Origin: Pyropia haitanensis
Taxonomy: Eukaryota; Rhodophyta; Bangiophyceae; Bangiales; Bangiaceae
NCBI GenBank assembly: GCA_008729055.1
Contig: SDUX01000004.1
Span: 6,712,559 to 6,776,558 of the forward strand
Direction of reading: 5' to 3'
Length of the DNA: 64,000 nt
The number at the start of each line of letters is the position of its first letter. The stretch's first letter is position 1. The notes beneath the pieces were generated by a model. The model searched no databases. It had not been told where the DNA came from and was given only the letters and a program-made list of their open reading frames with translations. A program made the position numbers and the translations under genes. Of the stretch, positions 34,565 through 44,143 are shown one piece after another.

Positions 34565-35600
34565 GGACGGGGAGGGGGCAGGGGGGGGGGGGGGGGGGTG
34601 GGGGGGGGGGGGGTTGGTGGGGGGACGCCCGCCCGCCGCCCCGTGGGACCATGGTCGGCCTCGGGTGGGGGGGGGGGGTTTGGTTGTAACAGTGCGTGCG
34701 TGACGGAGGTGTGGGGGGAGTGGTGGTGGGACGGCGGACGGCCGCAGCCCCCCCCCCCCCCCCCGGCTGGGGGCATGGGTGGGTCTGCCGGTGGCTCGAC
34801 CCGCCGCACCGCCGCGCCGGTACCCGCCGCCGCTGGGCAGAGGGCGGACGGCGGCTCCTCCCTCGGGCGCGGCCATGGCCGCCCGCCGCCGGGCGGGTGT
34901 CTAGTGGGTGTGGGGCGGCCGTCGGCCGGGCGTCGCGCCGCCGCCGCCGCCGCCGCCGCCGCGGGTGGGCGCCGCCGCGTCGGCGGCGGCCATCGCGGCG
35001 TCGGCCGCCCCCCCCGCGTGCCGCGTCAGGGGGCGGGCCGGCCCGCCGTCACGGTCGCCGCTCGCGCGGGCGCGCGCGGGGGGGTCCCCAGTGTGGTATT
35101 TTTTTTTTTTTTTTTTTTTTTTTTCTCTGGTGTCGCCGCGCCTCGCCGCCGCCGCCGCCGGCAGACGCGCGCGCCGTCGCCCCCCGCGCCGCCGACGCGC
35201 CTGGGGGGGCGCCACGACGGGGTTGGACGTGCCGCCCGCCCGGCTGGGGGGGGGGGGTTCCGCCGCGGCAGCAGACCCGCCGGGGGGGGGGGGGGGGGGG
35301 GGGCGCCGCAGGCGGGCGCGCGTGGCGGCGGCCGCAAGGTGGGGGGGGGGGGGTCGTCCGACCCCGCCACGCGCACGCCCGCCCTGCCGGGTCGCCGCGG
35401 GCGGGTGGCAGGTCCGTAGCGGAAGCGTGGGCCGTGCCGCGTGCCGTATCCGTTGGCAAGGGTGACGACGCCACCGCCGTCGCACAGACGCACGGAACAA
35501 CCGTCGGTGCCTGCCACCCTGGTCCGTCTACCCGCCCTCCCACCCCCCTCTGCCCGCCCTCCCACCCCTCTACCCGCCCTCCCACCCCCCCCACCCGCCC
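34565..35600. other. Intergenic region between CDKB and the CCB-like gene
   Basis: G-run-rich DNA downstream of CDKB, then a T26 tract at 35099-35124, then low-complexity sequence. At about 35520-35600 there is a degenerate CCCGCCCTCCCACCCC repeat (about three units). On the minus strand this is the G-rich 3' flank of the CCB-like gene. Confidence 0.5.
35099..35124. repeat. T26 homopolymer
   Basis: Twenty-six consecutive T in very GC-rich DNA. Read on the minus strand it is an A tract, so it could mark the 3' end of an inserted retrocopy, but no source gene was recognised next to it. Confidence 0.85.
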
Positions 35601-36665
35601 TCACTCCGCCCCCGCCGCGTCCACCGCCGCCCCCAACCGATCCGCCAGCGCCTGCAGCCACCCAAAGTCGACCCCCGTCAGCGGCCGCGTGCGCGACGCG
35701 GCGAGCACCAGCGCGCCCGCCCCCCCCCCCCGCGGGTCCCCCCCCCCCCATACCCCCCCCCCCCCCCATACCCCCCGCCAAACGGCACCACCACCACCGC
35801 GGGGGTGCCACGCGGCAGCCAGTCAAACTCCGCGTCTGCCCGCGGCACGCTCTTCGTGTCGGCCAGGTACGCGCGCGTCTGGGACGCGACCGCCCGCGCG
35901 ACAATGTCGCTGCCCACCACCGTGCCGAGGCCGCCGCCGCCACCGCCGCCGCCGCCGACAGTGTCGGCGTTGCCGCCGCCGTCCTTGGCCGCGCCGCCGG
36001 TGGCGGCGGTCGCCGCCGCGGCGGTACCGTCCGCACCGTCCGCACCGTCCGCACCGTCGGCGGCGGTGGTGGTGGTGGTGGTGGTGGTGGCGGCGGCGGC
36101 GGGTGGAAACAGCCCCGCGCGGAAGACCAGGCGGCCGCCCACCACCACCGCCACCGACACCACCGACGGGATGGCGGCGGGGATGGCGGCGGCGGCCCAG
36201 CGGGCGAGCGCGTACCCGCCCCCCCCCCCCCCCCTTCCTCCCCCTGGTCGGGGTGACCCAAACGCCGGTCCGACGCCCTCGGCAGCGACGGGCACCCCAC
36301 TCAGCTGGACGGCGGTCTCGCGGGCGACCACATCCGCCGACGCGAGGCCGTGGAGGAGGCACGTTGCCGCGGCGGCCACGCCGAGCAGGTCCGACCGTGC
36401 CTGCGGGGATGGCGCGGTGGGGCCACGGGGGTTCGTGGCGCCGCCGGGGGGGGTGGGGGGGGGGTGAGCAGCAGCCGGTTGGTGCCGAGGGCGGCGAGGA
36501 GCGCCGCGCCCGCAATGACGGCGGGCAAGCCGCGGCGGGAGGTGAGGGGGAGGGGGGGGACGCCGCCCGCGGCGGTCGGGGGGGGGGGGGGGGGGGAGGG
36601 GGGGAGGAAGACGCGACCACCCGCCGACGCTGCCGGCAACGGGCGGCTGCCAGGCGCGGGAGGGG

Positions 36666-36715
<50 letters not shown>

Positions 36716-36830
36716 GGCGGGCACAGCGGCCGACGGCCGGCGGCGGCGGGCGGCGGATGGGGGCGGCGGCGGCCCACGCCGGCGGCGGCGCGCGGCGGGC
36801 GGGTCGAGCCGCGGGGGTGGCCACGCCCAT
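35601..36830 (-). CDS. CCB2/CCB4-like cytochrome b6f assembly factor, plastid-targeted (frame steps)
   Basis: Starts at ATG 36830 (MGVATPAARPARRAPPP), a basic, Ala/Pro-rich presequence typical of a transit peptide. The membrane-anchored part follows as two hydrophobic segments, GLPAVIAGAALLAALGTNRL and ARSDLLGVAAAATCLLHGLA. The soluble domain runs from VVARETAVQLSGVPV through TRAYLADTKSVPRADAEFDW and LPRGTPAVVVVPFGGG to GALVLAASRTRPLTGVDFGW and LQALADRLGAA. This order of two helices, a FxxLPxxTxAVxVxP block and a GxLVLxxxxxRxFT block matches CCB2/CCB4, which help attach haem c(i) to cytochrome b6 on the stromal side. The frame steps near the G runs at 36446-36464, again near 35719-35770, and probably once in the N-terminal tract; each fits a run one base short. 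Divergent to the sensor kinase gene. Confidence 0.75.
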
Positions 36831-37435
36831 GGTGCGGCGACGGGTGAAGCTTGTGCGAGGGTGTTTTTTTTTTTCCGGCGGGGAGGGGGCGGCGGGGGGG
36901 GGGGGGGGAGGGGGGCGCGGCCGCAGGGGGGGAGCGGCGAGACGGTGGGGGGGGGGGGGGGGAGCTCGCGCCGCGCATGGTGGAAGCGGGCGAGGAGGGG
37001 AACCCCGAGCGATCGACGCCAACCACTCCCCCCCCGTGCGGTTGATTGGCGTGAATTCCAAGGGTGGAGACGGCTCATGGATAGGGAAATTCGCGCAGGA
37101 ACGAGTTAAAGATTGCATTTTCATGTTGGATATTGACCGATGCCTGTACTGTACACACTGTACACGGATGGGGACTGTGCTGGCCGTCCCAACGGCGGGA
37201 TCCGCTCGCGTGCAAACGGTGCCCGTCGACGCCACCGGGACTCCACCTCCCATCCACCCCCCTGGCTGCCGCGCCCCGCCCGCTCGCCGTCGTACCCATC
37301 CGCGTCGGTCGTGGCGGCCGCTCGCGCACGCTCCCCCCTCCCCACCCCGCTGCCGCCGCCCTCCCCACCCCGCTGCCGCCGCCCTCCCCACCCCACTGCC
37401 GGCGCCCCCCCCCCCCTCCCGGGGCGCGCCCCACC
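36831..37435. promoter_or_regulatory. Shared divergent promoter region, CCB-like / CSK
   Basis: 605 bases between two outward-facing ATGs. It contains a T-rich stretch at 36865-36874, G runs, an AT-richer central segment (37045-37160), and a 23-bp triplicated repeat next to the CSK start. No canonical TATA box was seen. Confidence 0.4.
37338..37403. repeat. 23-bp tandem repeat, two units plus a diverged third
   Basis: CTCCCCACCCC followed by GCTGCCGCCGCC at 37338-37360 and 37361-37383, then a variant at 37384-37403. Ends 32 bases before the CSK ATG. Confidence 0.8.
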
Positions 37436-38140
37436 ATGGGCGGTGCCTTCCTCGGCGCTCCCCCCCTGGTGCCCGCCCCGCCCGGCGGCGGCGTCGCCGC
37501 CGCCGCCGCCCCGGCGGCCCTGGCGGCGCCGCGCCGCGGCGCGCCGCCGCCGCGGCGGCGGCGGCGGCGCCCCCTCCTTCCCCCTCCTCCCACCACCCTG
37601 CTGCGGGCGGCGGCGGCCGCCCCCCCCCCCCCCCCCCCCCACCCCCCCTCCGGTCCCCCCCCCTCGGCATCCGCCGCCGCCGCCGCGGCGGCGGCGGCGG
37701 CGGCAGCGGCGGCGGCGGCGGCGGCGGCGGCAGCAGCGGCGGCCTTCCCCACCACCACCCCCCCCCCCCCCCCCCCGACGATGACTCGGACGCCCCCCCC
37801 TGGTCCGCCGACTTTATCCGCCTCGTCTACGCGCAGCTGGGCCTCCTCGCCGCGGCGGTGGGCGTCTGCCGCGGCGCGCTCTTTGTCCGCCGGGAGCACC
37901 ACCGCAGCGGGGACCTCGAGTTTGTGCCCCTCGCGGTGTACCCGCCGCCCCCACCGCCGCGGGTGCCGCCGGTCGTGCCCGCCTGGGGGGGGGGGGGGCC
38001 GCCGCCACCACCGCCGCCGCGTCTGCCGCCGCCGCCGCGGGCGGCGCGGCGCGCGTCACGGGCGGCGCCGCCGACGGCACGGCGTCGCCGCCGCCGCCGC
38101 CGCCGCCGCCGTCGCCGCCAGCAACGCCCACCCCGCCGGC

Positions 38141-38171
<31 letters not shown>

Positions 38172-39410
38172 ACCCGCCCGGTGGGCGGGCAGCTACCCGG
38201 CGGCATCCCCGCCGCGCGGCTCCTCCCCGACTACCCGTTTATCCAGCTGTCGGAAGGCACCGCCGGCGTCATGGCCGACGGCGGCCTGTACGTGCCGCTG
38301 CAGGGGCGCGCGGGGGGGGTCGCCGCCGTCCTCACCGTCTGGCGGGGGGGGACGACGCCGCCCGCCGCGACGGCGGACTGCCCGACGCCGCCGCCGCCAC
38401 TGGCGGGCAGCCGTCGGCGGCGGCCGTGACGGATGGCGGCAGCAGCAGCAGCGGCGGCGGCGGTGGTGGCGGCAGCAGCGGCGGCGGCGCGGCAGGCCGC
38501 CCGCGGCGGCGGGGCGGGCGGGGCGGGCGGGGCGGGCGCCCCCCCCCCCCCTCCCCCCCCCCCCCCCAGTGGTCCCCCACCGACCGTGCCGCCGTCGTTG
38601 CCGTTGCGCGCACCATTGCGCTCGCGGCGAGCCTCGAAGGCCGCTGGTCTACCGAGGCCGCCACCGCCGCCGCGTCGGCGGCGCTGCTCCTCCGCCTCCG
38701 CGCGGCGCTCGAGGCGACGCTCCACCAGGCGGGCTCGCCGCTCGCGTCGCTGACGCTGTTTGGCACCGCCCTCCTCCGCCGGCTGCCGGTGGGGGACCCG
38801 GCACGGCGGGCCGCGCGGGGGGTGCTGCGGGAGGTGGCACGGCTGGGGCGGCTGCTCGGGCCGCTCGACCCGGCCGCGCCGGCGGCGGTGGGGGGGGTGT
38901 TTGCGGCGCTGCCGCCCGCCGCGGGGGGGGGGGGGGGGGGGGGGGGGGTGCCCCGGCTGGGGGGGGGCGCCGGCTACGGCCGCGCCGCCAGCCGCGGCGG
39001 GGCCGGCGGTCGACACGTGTGACGTTGCGGACGGGGGCGCCGGCGGGGTCGCACCCGCCGTCGGTCCGCCAGCGGCGGCGGCGGCGGCGGCGGCACCGGC
39101 GGCGGCACCGGCGGCAGCGTCGCCAGTGCCGCCGTCCACGTTTGGCACGGGCGGCCCGACGGAGCTGGTGTGGGTGTCGGAGGTCCTCGCCCCCGTCGTC
39201 GAGTCGGCCGCCGCCGCCGCCGCGGCGCGCGGCGTCCGCCTCACCGCGGCGGTGGACGAGGACGCCCCGCCCGTGCTGGCCGTCGCGGGCGACCTGGCCG
39301 AGGCGGCGGCCAACGTGCTGGACAACGCGGTCAAGTACACCCCGCGGGGGGGGGAGATCGCGGTGGCCGTTGCCGCCACGCCCGCCACCGGCGGCGACGA
39401 CGACGCCGAC

Positions 39411-39442
<32 letters not shown>

Positions 39443-39789
39443 CGGCGGCGGTGGCGGCGGCGGCGGCGGCGGCGGCGGTGGCGACGGCGGGGGGGGGGAG
39501 GGTGGCTGCCGCTCCCGGCCGGCGGGGGTGGAGGTGTGGGTGCGCGACACGGGGCGGGGGATTGCGCCGGCGGACCTGCCGCGGGTGCTGGAGCGCGGCT
39601 TCCGTGGGCGCCCGGGCCGCGCTGGGGGGGGGGTGCGCGTGCGGAGGGGGGGGGGGGGGGTACACGGGGGGGTGCCCCCACCCGCCGCGCTGCCCACCGC
39701 CGAGCTCGACGCTGCCGCCGCCGCGGCGGCAGCCGCGGCGGCACCCACTGGGGGCGTCGCCGCCGCCGCCGCCGCCGCCTCGGACGTGT

Positions 39790-39843
<54 letters not shown>

Positions 39844-40062
39844 ACGCGGACGCGGACGCGGACGCTGCTGCCGACGCGGACGTGGCGGCGGGCGCGCCCG
39901 TCCGCGGCAGCGGCCTCGGCTTGGCGATCGTGGCGGAGGTGCTCGCCGCGGCGGGCGGGTGCGTGCGCGTCGAGTCCCCGCCGGGGGGGGGACCGCCGTG
40001 CGCTTGTGGCTGCCGCGGGCGCAGATGCGGCGGCACCTGCGGGGGGGGGGGAGGGGGCGTAG
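37436..40062 (+). CDS. CSK: Chloroplast sensor kinase (CSK)-type histidine kinase (several frame steps)
   Basis: ATG 37436 in CCACC-ATG-G context begins an Ala/Pro/Arg-rich presequence suited to plastid targeting. A GAF-like region follows: SADFIRLVYAQLG then REHHRSGDLEFVPLAVYP, resuming at LLPDYPFIQLSEGTAG. The dimerisation/phospho-acceptor helix has LHQAGSPLASLTLFGTALLR, with His at 38723-38725; cyanobacterial Hik2 and algal CSK keep this His, while land-plant CSK lacks it. The ATPase has NVLDNAVKYTP (N box), DTGRGIAPADLP (G1) and GSGLGLAIV (G2), ending TAVRLWLPRAQ. Long Asp, Gly and Ala insertions split the ATPase. The frame steps back by one at C runs before 37780, at G14 (37985-37998), G8 (38344-38351), G9 (39983-39991) and G11 (40041-40051), and by two across G26 plus G9 (38923-38967). 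CSK couples plastoquinone redox state to plastid gene expression in other organisms. Confidence 0.85.
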
Positions 40063-40452
40063 CCCGCGCGGGGGGGGGGGGTGGGGGGGGAGAGGGACGG
40101 GCGGCGGATGGGGTGGGCGGAGCGCAAGGGGACACGGGCGGGTCCCGCCAAGGGCACGGACTCGTGCGCAGAGGCCTACCGCTGGGCGGGTACTAGCCGC
40201 CGTCGGTGCCGTGGAGCGGCGGCCTGCTGGCCCAGCAGCGTCGGCCGCGCGTGCCCGCCTAGTGCTCTTGTGCTCTTCTTTGCTTTTCTTGCGTTTTCTT
40301 AGACGCTGCCGTCGCAGCGAGCCGCCCCGCGCGTTGTGTTTTTCGCGGCGCACCTCCTCGCCCCCCAACCCGCCTAGCCAGCCCCCTCCGCGTGCAGCGT
40401 ATACCCCCCCCTTCCCCCCCGCCGCCGCCGGCATTGGCGGCGGCCGCCGCCC
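40063..40452. other. Convergent intergenic spacer CSK / AP-3 sigma
   Basis: Short spacer between two convergent genes. G-rich near CSK, then an AT-richer stretch (40260-40360). No gene and no clear AATAAA seen. Confidence 0.5.
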
Positions 40453-41838
40453 TCACTTGTGGATGTAGTTGCCCCCAAAGGTGGACGCGACGCCCGCGGC
40501 GAGGCCGCTCCCCCCCCCGCGCTCGCCAGCATCTCCCGCTTGGACGCCTGCAGCGCCGACAGGATGTCGGCCATGTTGGTCTCCATCACCAGGCCGCCGA
40601 CAATGATCTCGTCGACCACGTAGTGCACCTGCGGGGGGGGGGGAGCGGGCGCAGGGGAAAGGGAGGACACAGAAGGGAGGGGGGATGGGACAAGGGGAAC
40701 GGCGGAATGGTGCGCAGGGAGCGATGGGGGGGGGGGGGGGGGGGGGGGAGGGGGTCGCGGAGGGGGGGAGCGCACGGGGAGCCAGGAGCGCGACGACGGG
40801 CGGGGGGCGCCAGGCCAGTGCGCCGTGGGGGTGGCGCGGGTGGCCACAGCGGCGCGCGCAAGGACAGAGGGGGGGGGCGACCGCTCGCCGCGCACAGCCG
40901 GCGGTCACGGCGACGGCGGCGAGGCGGCACGGCGCGGGCAGCAGCAGCCCCACGCCACAGACACGCACGCGGCGCCCGGTGGCGACACCCCCACACCGCA
41001 CGCAGCGGCCGGCGGGGGCCGTCCACACCAAAAAAAAAAAAAAAAAAAAAAAAACAGCGAGCCGTGCACCGCAGCCGTCCCGTCGCCGGGCGTGATGGCG
41101 GGCGCGGGGACGCCGCAGCGGCACCGGGAGACGGCCCAAACCCCGGCGGCACACAGGACGGGAGGGCGGCGGCGGGAGGGGGGGGGGGGGGGAGGGGGTG
41201 CGCCCCGCCGGCGTGCCGGCGACGGCGCGGCGGTGGGCGCGGCGGTGGCGGCGGGCGTGGCGGGCGGGCCGTGCCGGCGGGGGGGGGGGGGTACAGCGCG
41301 GGTGCGCACGGCGGGGGCGGCGGTGGCGGCGGGGGGGGGGGGGGGGGGGGGACGCGGGGAGGCGGCGTGAGCGTCAGTCGCGGTCACGGCCACGGTCGGG
41401 CAGGCACGGCGGAGGGGGCGGGCGGGCGGTGGGACCCCCCCCCCGCGGGTGGTTGGCCGCTGGCACCCCGCCGCCGGCCACCCGGGTCGAGTCGCGCACC
41501 CCCCCCTCCGCTCCCCGGCGGCAGCAGCCACTTTGGCACCCCCCCCCCCCCGCCGCCCTCCCATCCCCCCCTTCCCTCCCCGTCCCTCACCCCTCCATCT
41601 CCCCGTCCCCCCCCCCCCCCCCCCCCGCGCCCACCCCGTACCTTGTCCATGTGAAAAATGAGGTCCAGCTCGCACACGTTCTCAAAGCACTTGTCCAGCG
41701 TCTCGACGAGCACCTGCAGCAGGTCGAGGATGCCCAGCGGGGACTCGGTCTCGTCCACCGCCGCGACAAAGAAGAGCGTCGCGTACTGCCGGTAGATGAG
41801 GCGGAGGCCCTCGTCCGCGGCGGGCGGCGCAAGTGTGC

Positions 41839-41878
<40 letters not shown>

Positions 41879-42221
41879 TGCCGCCGCCGCGGACGTCCCG
41901 CCGCGGCCACCGCCACCGCCCCCCCCGCCGCCACCCCCACCGCCACGACCGTCCGCCCCCGCGCCGCCACCCACGGTCAAGCAGCGGGCCCAGTCGGCCC
42001 CCCCCCCCCCCCCCCCTCCCCCCCCCCTCCAGGCCGGCGCCCCCCCCCCCCGCGCCCGCCACCGACGGGATGATGTTGCAGACGCCCTCGGGCCGCCGCG
42101 CGATGAGCGCGTGCGCGGCGCGCACAAACGCCTGCTGCGCCGCCGGCGGGACGGGGGTGTAGAACTTGGTTAGGCGGGCGGCGCCGGTGGTGTTCATCAC
42201 CACCAGCGCGTGGACGACCAT
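40453..42221 (-). CDS. AP3S: AP-3 complex subunit sigma
   Basis: Small chain of the AP-3 adaptor, which sorts cargo from endosome/Golgi to vacuole or lysosome-related organelles. Two exons on the minus strand: 42221-41642 and 40628-40453, with a 1,013-base GT-AG intron (AAG/GTACGG, GCAG/GTGCAC). The N-terminus MVVHALVVMNTTGAARLTKF is followed by ARRPEGVCNIIPS, then LRLIYRQYATLFFV, ETESPLGILDLLQVLVETLD and KCFENVCELDLIFHMDKV. Exon 2 continues with VHYVVDEIIVGGLVMETNM. KCFENVCELDLIFH and METNM are diagnostic for sigma-3. A Gly/Ala-rich insert (about 41830-42050) sits where other sigma-3 chains have a short loop. Frame changes occur in C runs within the insert (net two bases) and at C9 40510-40518 (one base); the corrected C-terminus reads VASTFGGNYIHK. 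Confidence 0.88.
41030..41054. repeat. A25 homopolymer inside the AP-3 sigma intron
   Basis: Twenty-five A on the plus strand, therefore a T25 tract in the transcribed intron, about 400 bases from the acceptor. Similar in length to the T26 tract at 35099. Confidence 0.85.
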
Positions 42222-44143
42222 GGTGGGGGGCGGGAGGGGGGGGGGGGAAGGGGGGGGAGGTCGGCGGCGGGGGGTGGGGGGAGGCGGGGTGGGGGGGAAG
42301 CAAGGGGGGGAGGGAGGGGAGGGGAGGGGGGGGGGGTGGGGGGGGGTGGGGAGACAGTCAATGGGGCACCAGCGTGGCAACCACGGCTGGTGACTGCCAG
42401 CCGCAGGGGGAAGGGCGGTCCAGAGGGGGGGGCGGGGGGGGGGGGGGGAAGCCGCGCACTGCGGTAGGGGCAGCCGGCGTGCGGCCAAGCTGCCGACCGC
42501 CGGCCGCGTGTCTGCACAGGCAGGCGGGCGTGCGAGCGCGTGGAGGGGCTGACGCGCCACACGGCACGGGTGAGGGGTTTCCCCAGTGGAATCAAGTCGA
42601 AATTAGCACCGAAAAGATGGCTTGACCAGAACCGCGACCGTGCCGCCGGCTGCGCCATGCACCGCCGCGGGCGGTGAAACGCTGGACACGCTCGACGGAT
42701 CGCTCTGCCGGCGGCCGCCAGCGGGGCGACGGGCCACCCCGGGACGCACCGTCCCCTGGTGGCCGGCCGGCTCTGCCCACCGTGGCGACGGGCGGCGGGC
42801 TGCCGCCGGGTCCGCAGCGCCGCGAGGGTACGCGCGGCCGCCGCCCGCAAACCGTGTGGGGCAGCCCCACCGACCGCCCGCCCACCCGCCCGCCCGCCGC
42901 TGCCCCGGTGAGCGGCCAGCCGCAACCGCCGCCACGGCGCCCGCCGTGCCGTGCGGCGACGGCGCACGCTCCGCCGCCCATCACCAGCCGTACCGGCGGC
43001 GCCGCGACGCCCACTGCCGCCGCCACCGCCATCGCCGCCAGCCGCAGGGGCACGCGGGTGAGTCCGGTGCGCGCGCACCCGCGGCAGCAGCCGCTGCCAT
43101 GGGCAAAGGACGCGACGGCTTTGGGCGCCGCGCGCGGCACGCGCCCCCCCAACCCCCCCCCTTCAGCGTCGCCGCCTACACGATCGCCCCCAAATGCTGT
43201 CACTGACGACGACGACGACGGCGGCGCCGCCGCCGCCACCACCACCGCCGCGAAACCACGCCGAAAAGGAGGGCACCACCGCCGGTGACACGAGCGGCGC
43301 GCCCAGAGATCCGAGTGCGTGGGGGGGGGAACGGAGAGACGCGGCGGCGACCGATGGCACCGAGCGCCGCGCGCCGCGCCTGTCATTCCAAGAACAACCG
43401 CGCGTGCAAACGACCGGCCGCGGCCGTGGGGGGATGGGCCACCCGTCCGGCCACCGCCCTCCGCCGCCGCCGCCGCTGCCGCCGCCGCCGCCGCTGCTGC
43501 CGCCACCGCCGCTGCCGCCGCCGCTGCCGTCGTGGTGAACGTCCATCCTTCTTCAATTTTCTCACATTGCGGCAGCCAAGTGTGCTCGGGAATCCAAAGT
43601 AGTGACGGACCGATAGGCACGCTCGGAGCAATCGCTAAAAAAAAATAGCTGGATGGGTACGGGTTTTGGCCCCACCGACAGACATGCTCTTGGTGAGCTC
43701 AAGGTTGAGCGACAAGCGGCGCTCGCTCGGCACCGCAGCGGGCACACACGTGGTCCAATCGGTAGACGCAGGTGAGACACTGGCAAGGCAGCTCCTCTAG
43801 GCGCCCCGGAGTCATGGCACGCTGTGCACAGAATACCGAGCAACGATGCGTCCACTCTGCCCTGCTGGTCTGCACCCGATAGATTTGAGGGGCCTCACGA
43901 GTAGCAAGGCGACACTGTGAGATCCCAGCTCCCCTCGGTTTCCCTGTGGTCCTCTCCCGCTCCGTCAAAAGAGAAGCGGGGGCCGTGGTGCGTCCGTTCG
44001 ACGAGCAATCCCTGCGGCGGACTGCGAGGCAAGGCACCCCCTTGTAGCTGTTTTCCTCTTTGCTGGACGGCTCTTTCTCATCGATCGGTGGCTCGCTCCT
44101 TTTTGGAGAGGTGCCTGAGCGGCCTCAGCGGCGATCCTGTTCC
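42222..44143. other. Intergenic region upstream of AP-3 sigma and the orphan gene
   Basis: 42.2-43.5 kb is G-run and CCG-rich, with frames that are low complexity only. From 43.54 kb composition is balanced; a Cys-rich open frame on the minus strand (43699-43914) is listed separately. Confidence 0.45.
43699..43914 (-). CDS. Cys-rich terminal exon or fragment
   Basis: 72 codons including the TGA at 43699, open from a possible splice acceptor (CTCACAG) at 43915-43921. The translation includes APQIYRVQTSRAEWTHRC, SVFCAQRAM, LPCQCLTCVYRLDHVCARCG and a short tail. The spacing C-x3-C, C-x-C-x2-C and C-x2-C suggests a small zinc-binding module, but I do not recognise the family. There is no upstream exon I can support and no ATG at the beginning of the open stretch. 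It may be a remnant. Confidence 0.3.
   Translation of the reverse strand, partial: CRLATREAPQIYRVQTSRAEWTHRCSVFCAQRAMTPGRLEELPCQCLTCVYRLDHVCARCGAERAPLVAQP

Noticed and set aside
34696..40062. A single 1,788-codon plus-strand open frame
   Set aside because: Most of it is Arg/Pro/Ala low complexity antisense to the CCB-like gene. Only short pieces coincide with CSK; CSK homology continues in other frames, so the long frame is not one protein.
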